NCBI GenBank assembly: GCA_947305675.1
Contig: CAMZED010000008.1
Span: 1-26,395, forward strand
Origin: an uncultured Clostridia bacterium
Lineage (GTDB): Bacteria; Bacillota; Clostridia; Oscillospirales; CAG-382
Length of the DNA stretch: 26,395 nucleotides
Direction of reading: 5' to 3'
Positions 8,250 to 16,171 of the stretch are shown in pieces (the stretch's first letter is position 1; every line of letters begins with the position of its first letter). The position numbers and the translations under genes were made by a program. The notes under the pieces were generated by a model. That model saw only the letters and a list, made by a program, of their open reading frames with translations. It was not told the DNA's origin and searched no databases.

Positions 8250-8696
8250 ATGGCGCTTCTTATTATTTTTGTACTGGTCAATATATTTATCTCGGTCTAT
8301 CTCGAAAAGAGCAAGGGCCATATGAAAGTCGCCTCGATCATCCACGCCGTCGGGTTCACCGTGGTGCTGTTTTTTGCGATGGTCGCTCAGGACGGCTTCA
8401 TCGGCGACGTTATGCGCGATCTGCTCGGCGATTATTACGAGCCGATGCATTACAATATCGTTTACGGCGACACGGTGATGATCAGCCCGCTTATGGTTAT
8501 CGAGATCGTCGTACCGCTGCTCGTTATCGCCGTTTCGGCGGTGACGGCTGTCAAAGTCGTCGAATACGTCCGCACCCGCCGCTCCGCCCCGTTCGTAAAA
8601 CGTGAATCCGCGCATAAAACTTTGCTTTTCCGCAAGGCTTTTTCGCCTTTGCTGTTAAATAAAATTTATATAAGGAACTGCGTGATAAGGTGCTGA
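8250..8696 (+). CDS. Small three-helix membrane protein of unknown function
   Basis: I do not recognise a family. The 148-aa protein has three hydrophobic stretches: about residues 2-17, 28-46 and 76-101. The C-terminus is basic (YVRTRRSAPFVKR onward) and probably cytoplasmic. The start is well supported by AAGGAGAGG at 8231-8239, 10 nt before ATG. Codon use is G/C-ending like the housekeeping genes, and it sits just upstream of the prepilin genes with no clear terminator between. A link to the pilin system is possible only by position. The last ~25 residues become A/T-rich and irregular, so the C-terminus may be recently altered. Confidence 0.65.
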   Translation: MALLIIFVLVNIFISVYLEKSKGHMKVASIIHAVGFTVVLFFAMVAQDGFIGDVMRDLLGDYYEPMHYNIVYGDTVMISPLMVIEIVVPLLVIAVSAVTAVKVVEYVRTRRSAPFVKRESAHKTLLFRKAFSPLLLNKIYIRNCVIRC

Positions 8697-8738
8697 AATA
8701 AGCGCTTTTTCGGGCGTTCCCCGGTTTTTGCCGCTCTC

Positions 8739-8803
8739 CCAAGGGGGTATTGTATTTTTCGCCCCCGCAAAAAAGGAACTTGCGTCAGACCAAGGGGATA
8801 TTG
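8739..8803 (+). repeat. Paired 14-bp direct repeats upstream of the first prepilin gene
   Basis: CCAAGGGGGTATTG (8739-8752) and CCAAGGGGATATTG (8790-8803) differ at one base and are spaced 51 bp start to start. Each is followed by a C-rich segment (GCCCCCGCA and GCGCCCGCA), so each copy can form a small G-run/C-run hairpin. They could be regulator sites or paired RNA hairpins in the leader of the 8859 gene. Confidence 0.55.
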
Positions 8804-8858
8804 CGCCCGCACACAGTTCTTTTTAAATTTTATTTATTATAAGGAGAAAAAACCAATA

Positions 8859-9914
8859 ATGAAAAAACTGAATAAAAAAGGGTTCACGATGGTCGAACTT
8901 ATCATCGTCATCGTGATAATTGGCGTGCTTGCCGCGGTGCTTATCCCTACTTTTGCCGGAATAATCCGCAAATCCAACGATTCGGCTTACCAGCAGGAAC
9001 GCACCAACCAGATGATCCAGGACGCCATCGCAAAGGTCGAAAAAGTCGATAAATATATGTCCTGGGAAGATCTTGAAGAAGCTATCGCGAAAGCTCTGGC
9101 CGAAAAAGGCGATAATGACGACCTTGCCAAACAGATAATCGCCATTATCAAAGACAAAGATTCCACCGGTCTTACCAGCGAGCAGCTCTCGGCCATTCTC
9201 GAAGCAATCGCAAACAAAAAACTTTCCGATATTCAGGTTAAAGTTATCCTTGAAGGTATCAACGGCATTGACAACACTCAGATCGCCGATATAATCGCAA
9301 AACTCCCTCAGACCGGCATCACCAAAGAGGATATCGCTGCCGCCGTTAAAGAAGTTCTCGGCAATGACGGTGATCTCGCGGCAAAGATCGACGCAGCCGT
9401 CACCGCCGCAATTGCAAATATTCCCACACTTAACGAAGCCGCTATCGCTGCAATCGTTGAGCAGATACTCAAAATTGGTGAACAATTACTTGGCATCAGG
9501 ACTGTTAGGATTAACAATACTGAATCAATCGATGTTATGTTACCTGTTGAAACATCTGATGGATCATTAGATCTTGAAGATATTAAAAATTCTACTTTAG
9601 TTCCATTTGAGTTCAAATTCGCAGGTGGTGCTTCATTTATAGCGCCTGAAAGTATTAATGAAGAATGGAATAATGCAACTGCTGATTTTGTAATATCGTT
9701 CAATAAAGATATCGAACCTATTATTTCATTTAATTATAATTATAATAATACCCAACATACGGCAAATAGTGAAAATTACAAGATTCTTCCTGTAATTCCT
9801 GTAGGTAAATTTGGTAATAATGCTACAAGTTTCTGGGAACGTTATAAAAATATGTGGCTTCCGTGTCCAATTACTTCAGATGGATACAAAGCTAATAAAG
9901 AAATGGCTCTTTAA
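8859..9914 (+). CDS. Type IV prepilin-like protein, interrupted by an in-frame stop
   Basis: A secreted or surface pilin-like protein. The N-terminus KKG/FTMVEL with the following ~20-residue hydrophobic helix (residues 9-32) is a class III prepilin signal, cut after Gly8 by prepilin peptidase and N-methylated on Phe9. Residues ~60-215 are Ala/Ile/Leu-rich amphipathic helices separated by short loops and look like a long helical repeat or stalk. From about residue 207 (near 9475) codons switch to A/T endings and the protein becomes beta-like and Asn-rich. TAA at 9912-9914 ends this frame, but the same frame stays open to 10154. AAGGAG (8841-8846) precedes the ATG. No pilus assembly genes are in the window. 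The product may be truncated. Confidence 0.8.
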   Translation: MKKLNKKGFTMVELIIVIVIIGVLAAVLIPTFAGIIRKSNDSAYQQERTNQMIQDAIAKVEKVDKYMSWEDLEEAIAKALAEKGDNDDLAKQIIAIIKDKDSTGLTSEQLSAILEAIANKKLSDIQVKVILEGINGIDNTQIADIIAKLPQTGITKEDIAAAVKEVLGNDGDLAAKIDAAVTAAIANIPTLNEAAIAAIVEQILKIGEQLLGIRTVRINNTESIDVMLPVETSDGSLDLEDIKNSTLVPFEFKFAGGASFIAPESINEEWNNATADFVISFNKDIEPIISFNYNYNNTQHTANSENYKILPVIPVGKFGNNATSFWERYKNMWLPCPITSDGYKANKEMAL

Positions 9915-10154
9915 GAAGATGTATTTGCATCAGTAGGCTTTGATGGTGTGAGTGTAAATTGTGAAGAATTAGTAAACGATATTAAAGAATTTTCTTGTGG
10001 ATTGGTTTTCCTTAAAGATATTGGTGAAGTAACTATTACTGTTAAACTTGTGATAACAAATAATAATACAAAATATGTTGTAGGAAGCCAACAATTCACA
10101 TTTAATTCTGCAGATTATGTTACTACTTGTCCCAGTGGAACATATTCAGAATAA
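9915..10154 (+). pseudogene. In-frame continuation of the 8859 prepilin gene after the TAA
   Basis: Seventy-nine sense codons follow the TAA in the same frame and share the A/T-rich codon use of the sequence before it. They end at a TAA at 10152-10154. The translated tail includes VTITVKLVITNNNTKYVV, a beta-strand-rich stretch like a domain end. A GTG at 9948 could start a short ORF, but it has no ribosome binding site. The simplest reading is a recent nonsense change (for example CAA to TAA) in a gene once ~431 codons long; read-through or a sequencing error cannot be excluded. Confidence 0.6.
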
Positions 10155-10178
10155 TTAATGCAAATTAAATAGCCAAAA

Positions 10179-10214
10179 AACTGCCCCTCAGGTAGTTTTA
10201 TTTGAGGGGCAGTT
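10179..10214 (-). terminator. Perfect 12-bp hairpin with its U-tract on the minus strand
   Basis: AACTGCCCCTCA (10179-10190) pairs perfectly with TGAGGGGCAGTT (10203-10214). Read on the plus strand the 3' side is ATGACT, not a T-run. Read on the minus strand the stem is followed by TTTTTT (plus-strand A-run ending at 10180). It therefore looks like a terminator pointing left, against the flanking genes, though some plus-strand stopping is possible. Confidence 0.5.
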
Positions 10215-10254
10215 ATGACTATTATTTGCCATTACAAAACAAAGGGGACTAATT

Positions 10255-13200
10255 ATGAAAAGAAAAAAAGGATTTACCGTTGTTGAACTTGTTATCATCA
10301 TCGCGGTTATCGCCATTTTGGCGGCGGTGCTTATACCGACGTTCTCTTCCATCGTGAAGAAGGCGAACGAGTCGACGGATATTCAAACGGTAAGAAATCT
10401 GAATACTGCAATAAAGATCGACGACGTGCATCATAATTCCATGCACGATGCGCTTGCCGCCGCAAAAGCCAACGGATTTGCGGTCGAGCAGGTTAGTTCT
10501 ATCGGCTCTGGCGGTGATTACTTCGTAGCTTGGGATAGCGTGAATGACCGCTTTGTCATCATCAAAAAGGGTGACGGCGGAAACGATAAATTCATTTTTC
10601 CGTCTCCCGAGGGAGAACAGACGGGCGAAGTAACGGATAAGGTCGCGTATTTCGTATTCTACGACGACGTTCCCGCGGAGCAAACTTACTCCATCTACCT
10701 TGACGGGAATAACAAGACGGGAAACGTTTCGGTTTCCGTCGGCTTTGACGTGGGCGAAAACTACGGTATTGAAAGTGTTGCGTACACGGGAACGGTTCCC
10801 GACCGCAAAATTATCCTTCGCACAAACAATACCGGCACAAACCTTGACGTTTCCGACACGACAAACAGCACTATCTCCCATTTCGGCGACTCCGGCAACC
10901 AAACGATAAATTCCGGCAATCTTTCGTTCCACGAATACGGCGGCGCGCTTAAAGCCACGATCACCGGCGGCCACTATGTCGCCGAGGGCGGCTCAATTGT
11001 CGTCGTTCTCGATGCGAGCGCAAGCGTTAGAAGCGTTACGGTCGATCTTGAGGCCGGCTCCGTTCAGGGAACAGTAAAAAACACAAACACAAACACGCAA
11101 AACACCGTAACCATAAACGGCAAACCGGGCGCAAAAACGATAAGCTTTGTCGCAGATACAACGAACAACAACCTCAAAGCCACATTCGCCACCCCGCCCA
11201 CATACACAAACACGACGGACGTCGGCAATGAGAACGATAACCTCTATATCTCCGGCGTTGGTACCGCACCGAGAAGCGCCTCTTCCCAAGCGCACGACCA
11301 TAATTTCATCACAGTCCCCGGCAGTACGATCAAAATATGCTCTATTTGCGGCGAATTTGAATATACCAAAATAACCGTAGATGAAAACGGCCAAAGCACA
11401 ATCTGTAAATATAATGTCACAGTCAAGTTCCCGAATACAGACAAATACCTTTACCGCGTGGGAAATCAGAATGCTGTTTCGGTAAGATCTTTGTTTGAAG
11501 GAAATGTCAGCAGTATAGACGTTACGAATATTCATGGCGATGCATGTGGAAATTACACAAATGGAAACATTACTTTCTCCGGTACAGGTGTTGTTAAAGT
11601 TACCGCAAACGGCAACGTTGAGTTATTGTTGGAAGTTGTAGATGGTAAAAATGCAACAACAGCAACAAGCGGAACAAATAGTAATGTTGTTTTATTGAAT
11701 GACGTTTCGACAAACAGTCTGACGGTAAGTGGTGGACATACTCTTTATGGCAATGGTTTCAAAGTTACGGATACCAGAACTTCACCGACACCTCAGAACA
11801 ACCAAAATGGTTACGTGACGATCAATAACGGCACGGTGGATAACGTGCAGTTCATCGGTTACGAGCCAAAGGCGCAAAACCTCTTTAACAATGGAAACAC
11901 GGATATTGCTCCTGCCGTTAAGGTAGGTACCGGCGGCGCAAATATTTACAACTGCTATATTTCCGGCGGACGTTACGCTCTACAGGCGGATTCCTGCAAT
12001 ATCGTGATGATAGACACCATTCTTGACGGCGGTGCAATCGGCAACGCATACCTAACGGGTGGTAATATCACTATGGAAAACTGCGTAACAACCATGTCAA
12101 CCAGAGGAGGAATGAAAGGCCTTGGCATTTGCATTCCTTCTGTCAGCGGTGTAAAGTTGAACATCAAGGGAAGTTTAAAGCAGTACAACTGGTCAACGTC
12201 CTCGGACGTTCCGAGTGATCTTAGTAGTCTTATAAGTGATGTGTATAGTAATACCACTTTCGCAGCAAGTTTTGGCGGAAAAAAATACGTCAATACGGGT
12301 ATTTTCTTCTTGGATGTAGCAGGTGGAAGCATCTCGAAAACTGAAGCACAGAAAGCTATCTACGATACGACCGACAATAACTATGATTATTTTGAAAAGA
12401 CCGCTTATGCAATGACCGGTTGCTGCTATACGGCAAAGGCGACAATGTTCAGTGAAGCTATGCTGATAGCACCTGAATTTACACCGAACAATTATTACAC
12501 CGTTCCTGCTGTAAGTTTTGACCACACGAAGAACTACAAGGCATACAGTGCTACGGAAAACTACTGTATCGAAGAAGGCGGAGTGGAGAATATTCAGGTT
12601 GTCAAGAAATCCGCAGACGATGCGTTTGAATGGGATCCGTACATTATGACCATCAGTGCCAAATACGGCAACAGTTTGACCTATACAGTTAAGCTGAACG
12701 GCACGGAATATGCACGGGGCAGTAAAATCAAGTTTGACACTGCAGGCGACTACAACGTTGAATACATCTACACCGATCCCTACAACTTCGATAAGGATGC
12801 CGAACAAAGCAGTAAGAAATACACGCAGATTCAGAAAGTCCACGTAACAACTCTTGCAGATTATCATCCGCAGTTCTCTTACGTCGGTAACTGGCAGGCA
12901 GGCACAAAGCAAGTTGTTGCAAACGATATGGTTTATATCATGCCGAATATTTCGGAAACATCGGAAAAGTTTGGTAGTACAACGGTCGGCGGACAGACGA
13001 TTTACTACCCGATTGTGGATGTTACCAAATCCGGAACGAGTTCTCTATTCTTTTGGGCTCCGGCTTTTTCGGCAATCAATATCAAGGATTTGTACAAGGA
13101 TAACGGCACAACGAGGTACACCTATAACAGCTCTTCACAATACTGGCCGCATGGTCAGAGGAGTACCATAAACTATTCCGGTGTCAACAAGCAACCTTCG

Positions 13201-14814
13201 GATGCTACCGCTGACTACGGCTACATTGTGACAACATCACCCGCAAATTCTCCGTGGCACAGCAGCAGTGTCTATGCAGACGGCAATAACGGCAACGCAT
13301 CCACAACGTATAATAAAGAGTACGGTGGACTTTGCTTCTACTCTTCGGGTTTGAGTGCGCCTCGAAAAGAAGGGAACCAGCTTGTTCAGTTCTGGTATCG
13401 TGGCGACGATGGTATTGTATATCGCTACTATATCCAATATCATTTCCCTGAAACGAAATATACCGTTGAAATCAATTGTGGCTCAGATGGTACGGTAGAC
13501 AAGAGTTCGGTTTTGGTGAGCTATAAGGATTCACTTACCGCAGACGGAAACAAACTGAAAAACGGCAGCACAGTTGTTGCAACTGCAACGCCCAACACAG
13601 GTTATGCGGCAGTTTGGAGCAATCTCCCGTCTTCCGTTACAAGCAACAAAACAGGAAATTCTGCAGTCAAGTTGACATTCGTGAAAGATTGCACAATTAC
13701 TATTAATTGCGGTGAAGGCGGAACAGTTTCTCCGGCTACGGTTTCGGGTGTCGCAACCGGCGCAAAGATAACTGCTAAGGGTAATCAGCTCCTACGTGAC
13801 GGCAATGTAATCGCCACGGCAAAGCCGAGTAGCAGTGATTGTATTGCAGTATGGAGTATCCCTAATGAGACGGTAGAAGACGATATGACAGTCGGTTTGA
13901 CCTTCGTTAAGTCGGTTACGATTTACATCACCGCCGGAACTAACGGTTCGGTTTCACCTACAAGTGTCAAGGTTGCCCCAGGCAAAAAGTTGACCACGAA
14001 TGGCGCAAGTTTGCTATATGACGGTGTTGAAATTTCAAAAGCAACGGCAAATAGCGGTTACAGTGTCGATTCTTGGAGTGATGTTCCAACCACCGTAATA
14101 ACTGCTAATACCACTGTTAAAGTATCGTTTAAACAATCCTGCGTGGCCAAAGGAACGCTTATCACTCTTGCGGACGGTACGCAGGTACCTGTTGAAACGC
14201 TTACCGGCGATGAAATGCTCCTTGTCTGGAACCTTGAAACAGGCAAGTTGGATTCTGCACCGATTATGTTCATCGACAGTGATCCCGAAACGGCATATGA
14301 AGTGATTAACTTGTATTTCTCCGACGGTACGGACGTCAAGGTCATTTCCGAACACGGATTCTGGGATTACGACTTGAACGAGTATGTATATCTTGACGAA
14401 AACGCTTCGGCTTACATCGGTCACGCGTTCGCAAAGCACAACGGCAGTGAACTGGAAAAAGTTCAACTTGTTGACGTTTCAATTGAAACCGAAACGACAA
14501 CGGCGTGGAGCCCCGTCACCTTTGGACATTTGTGCTATTTTGTTGACGGAATGCTATCTATGCCGGGCGGAATAAGCGGCTTGTTCAACATCTTTGAGGT
14601 GGATGCGGAAACCATGGCTTACGACGTCGAAAAGATGCAGTGTGACATTGAAACCTACGGACTTTTGACGGTTGAAGATTTTGGCGGAATGATTACCGAA
14701 GAAATGTTTGAAGCATTTAACGGTAAGTATCTCGGCATTGCAGTAGGCAAAGGAAATCTTACTTGGGAGTTCATTGCTCATCTTGCGGAAAGATACGCTC
14801 CGCTTTGTGATTAG
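10255..14814 (+). CDS. Giant prepilin-like surface protein with C-terminal Hint (Hedgehog/intein) domain
   Basis: A 1519-aa exported surface protein. The N-terminus KKG/FTVVEL and hydrophobic helix (residues 7-30) form a class III prepilin signal cut after Gly6. A pilin-type globular part (to ~110) contains AWDSVNDRFVII. The long Asn/Thr/Gly-rich middle (~110-1060) has beta-solenoid-like stretches, e.g. the GGNITMENC region. Three InlB-like beta repeats start at about 1068, 1146 and 1221. The Hint domain follows: Cys1296 in CVAKGT heads block A, ISEH with His1367 matches block B, and FGHLCYFVDGML (1423-1434, His1425) matches block F/G. The terminal His-Asn needed for splicing is absent. An ~80-residue helical tail ends the protein. 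AAGGGG (10242-10246) precedes ATG. Codons are more A/T-ending than in the housekeeping genes, especially after ~11.4 kb. Function is inferred: anchoring by pilin signal and self-cleavage at Cys1296. Confidence 0.82.
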   Translation: MKRKKGFTVVELVIIIAVIAILAAVLIPTFSSIVKKANESTDIQTVRNLNTAIKIDDVHHNSMHDALAAAKANGFAVEQVSSIGSGGDYFVAWDSVNDRFVIIKKGDGGNDKFIFPSPEGEQTGEVTDKVAYFVFYDDVPAEQTYSIYLDGNNKTGNVSVSVGFDVGENYGIESVAYTGTVPDRKIILRTNNTGTNLDVSDTTNSTISHFGDSGNQTINSGNLSFHEYGGALKATITGGHYVAEGGSIVVVLDASASVRSVTVDLEAGSVQGTVKNTNTNTQNTVTINGKPGAKTISFVADTTNNNLKATFATPPTYTNTTDVGNENDNLYISGVGTAPRSASSQAHDHNFITVPGSTIKICSICGEFEYTKITVDENGQSTICKYNVTVKFPNTDKYLYRVGNQNAVSVRSLFEGNVSSIDVTNIHGDACGNYTNGNITFSGTGVVKVTANGNVELLLEVVDGKNATTATSGTNSNVVLLNDVSTNSLTVSGGHTLYGNGFKVTDTRTSPTPQNNQNGYVTINNGTVDNVQFIGYEPKAQNLFNNGNTDIAPAVKVGTGGANIYNCYISGGRYALQADSCNIVMIDTILDGGAIGNAYLTGGNITMENCVTTMSTRGGMKGLGICIPSVSGVKLNIKGSLKQYNWSTSSDVPSDLSSLISDVYSNTTFAASFGGKKYVNTGIFFLDVAGGSISKTEAQKAIYDTTDNNYDYFEKTAYAMTGCCYTAKATMFSEAMLIAPEFTPNNYYTVPAVSFDHTKNYKAYSATENYCIEEGGVENIQVVKKSADDAFEWDPYIMTISAKYGNSLTYTVKLNGTEYARGSKIKFDTAGDYNVEYIYTDPYNFDKDAEQSSKKYTQIQKVHVTTLADYHPQFSYVGNWQAGTKQVVANDMVYIMPNISETSEKFGSTTVGGQTIYYPIVDVTKSGTSSLFFWAPAFSAINIKDLYKDNGTTRYTYNSSSQYWPHGQRSTINYSGVNKQPSDATADYGYIVTTSPANSPWHSSSVYADGNNGNASTTYNKEYGGLCFYSSGLSAPRKEGNQLVQFWYRGDDGIVYRYYIQYHFPETKYTVEINCGSDGTVDKSSVLVSYKDSLTADGNKLKNGSTVVATATPNTGYAAVWSNLPSSVTSNKTGNSAVKLTFVKDCTITINCGEGGTVSPATVSGVATGAKITAKGNQLLRDGNVIATAKPSSSDCIAVWSIPNETVEDDMTVGLTFVKSVTIYITAGTNGSVSPTSVKVAPGKKLTTNGASLLYDGVEISKATANSGYSVDSWSDVPTTVITANTTVKVSFKQSCVAKGTLITLADGTQVPVETLTGDEMLLVWNLETGKLDSAPIMFIDSDPETAYEVINLYFSDGTDVKVISEHGFWDYDLNEYVYLDENASAYIGHAFAKHNGSELEKVQLVDVSIETETTTAWSPVTFGHLCYFVDGMLSMPGGISGLFNIFEVDAETMAYDVEKMQCDIETYGLLTVEDFGGMITEEMFEAFNGKYLGIAVGKGNLTWEFIAHLAERYAPLCD

Positions 14815-14889
14815 TCGTTCAAACAGCAAATCGATTATTCCCGAAATTCAAGACTTATGAAGATATGATTCGATTGAGTGCCCTCCCGA

Positions 14890-15196
14890 TTGACATATCG
14901 GAATAATTGATATATTGTTTGTAAACAATTTTTGGGATAATTAACTCAAACTGTTATCTAATGGAAAAACAATCTATTTTCCGTTAGTGCGAACTATTTC
15001 TACTTTGAAACTCGTTGAAACATTACGTTTTATCTATTGAAAGTTGTAGTTTCAGAAAATGAAAAGTGAGGTTTCAGACCTCAAAAAGTGTAGTTTTAAG
15101 ATTACACATCAAAACAGGTTCTTTGTCAATGGTTGGGAAAGAATCAAGAGAAAAAACCGCAAGCAGACGTCAACAAACGGCTGCTTGCGGTTTTTT
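14890..15196 (+). ncRNA. Hairpin-rich AT-rich spacer, possible non-coding RNA
   Basis: The 565-bp gap 14815-15379 has no gene I can support. It contains TTGACA (14890-14895) with a weak TATTGT (14913-14918) 17 bp on. ATTGTTT/AAACAAT (14914-14920 with 14923-14929) forms an inverted repeat over that -10. An 11-bp hairpin follows (14958-14968 with 14977-14987, one G-U), then TGAAACT/AGTTTCA (15006-15012 with 15048-15054), TGAGGT/ACCTCA (15067-15072 with 15078-15083), and a strong terminator. The order promoter, hairpins, terminator fits a ~270-nt RNA, but the promoter is poor and no family was recognised. Confidence 0.3.
15151..15196 (+). terminator. Strong bidirectional intrinsic terminator
   Basis: The arms 15151-15166 and 15181-15196 are perfect inverted repeats with the core CCGCAAGCAG/CTGCTTGCGG, an A-run on the left and T6 on the right. 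The loop is 14 nt. It is the first clear stop for transcripts from the 10255 gene, and it insulates rlmB. Confidence 0.85.
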
Positions 15197-15319
15197 GGCC
15201 GTTTCAAGCGGATCGATGAGAAAAAATATGTAGGATCCTGTTCCTGAAGCGATTGAAGTTAAGTCAGGAGGGTTTGCGGGCGGCGATGAAAAACGGGGGC
15301 AAATCGGCAGATTAAACAG

Positions 15320-15348
15320 TTGACACCCGAAAACTTGTATGATATAAT
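15320..15348 (+). promoter_or_regulatory. Consensus promoter of the rlmB operon
   Basis: TTGACA (15320-15325), 17-bp spacer, TATAAT (15343-15348), a perfect sigma-A consensus. Transcription should begin near 15355, so an in-frame start at 15320 cannot be used and the start at 15380 is preferred. Confidence 0.8.
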
Positions 15349-15379
15349 TACCGGGATAGGATCGAGAGGTGTTTTTTGT

Positions 15380-16165
15380 ATGCAGAACCGTGCGGGAAAA
15401 TACCCGAAAAGCGATAATAACGACGCGTGCGACGGGCTGTTTATCGGCAGGAACGCGGTTGCGGAACTGTTGAAAAGCGGCAGGAACGTCGACAGGATAT
15501 ATATGCAAAAGACCGTGGGCGAAGGACCTTTGACGGTCATTTTCGCTCTTGCGGCGAAGAAAAACGTTCCGGTGGTCGAAACCGATCTGCGCAAGCTCGA
15601 TTCGCTCGCCGGCGGCGGAGTCCACCAGGGCGTTATCGCTGTCGCGGCGGAGACCGATTATCTCACCGTCGAACAGCTTTTGGAAAATTGCGCGCAAAAA
15701 GGCGAAAAACCGTTTTTCCTGATCTGTGATTCGATCAACGATCCCCACAACCTCGGCGCGCTTATAAGGAGCGCGAACTGCGCCGGGGTGAACGGAGTTA
15801 TAATCCCCAAGCGCCGCAGCGCCGGAGTGAACGGAACGGTGGCAAAATCGAGCGCCGGGGCGGTTTTCGCAACGCCGGTCGCAAGGGTCCCGAACCTTGT
15901 CTCGGCGGTAAAGACTTTAAAAGAGAACGGCGTGTGGGTCTGGTCGGTCGAAGCGGGCGGGAAGCCTTATTACGACCAGGATTTCCGCGGGGCGGCGGCG
16001 CTCATACTCGGCAGTGAGGGCGAAGGGGTATCCGAACTGCTCAAAAAAGAAAGCGATTTTATCGCCGGGATACCTATGTTCGGCAGCGTCAACTCGCTGA
16101 ACGTCTCGGTCGCCGGCGGGATAGTTATGTTTGAAGCCGCAAGGCAAAGAAACAAGGAGGTTTGA
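15380..16165 (+). CDS. rlmB: TrmH-family 23S rRNA 2'-O-ribose methyltransferase, RlmB type
   Basis: SPOUT-superfamily enzyme using SAM to 2'-O-methylate a ribose in 23S rRNA (RlmB acts on G2251 in E. coli). The 261-aa protein has an N-terminal L30e-like substrate-binding domain starting at FIGRNAVAELL. The knotted catalytic domain carries motif 1 NDPHNLGALIRSA (120-132), motif 2 LILGSEGEG (208-216) and motif 3 SVNSLNVS (236-243). ATG 15380 was chosen because it follows GAGAGGTG (15364-15371) and lies downstream of the predicted transcription start. It is 6 nt from the next gene, so the two are co-transcribed. The exact nucleotide modified is inferred from family only. Confidence 0.88.
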   Translation: MQNRAGKYPKSDNNDACDGLFIGRNAVAELLKSGRNVDRIYMQKTVGEGPLTVIFALAAKKNVPVVETDLRKLDSLAGGGVHQGVIAVAAETDYLTVEQLLENCAQKGEKPFFLICDSINDPHNLGALIRSANCAGVNGVIIPKRRSAGVNGTVAKSSAGAVFATPVARVPNLVSAVKTLKENGVWVWSVEAGGKPYYDQDFRGAAALILGSEGEGVSELLKKESDFIAGIPMFGSVNSLNVSVAGGIVMFEAARQRNKEV

Positions 16166-16171
16166 GTCGGC

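Noticed and set aside
9948..10154. Separate small gene starting at GTG 9948
   Set aside because: It has no ribosome binding site and is the same frame as the interrupted prepilin gene, so it is the tail of that gene.
15059..15247. 62-aa ORF downstream of the Hint gene
   Set aside because: It reads straight through a strong terminator hairpin (15151-15196), has no ribosome binding site, and its composition is that of AT-rich non-coding DNA.
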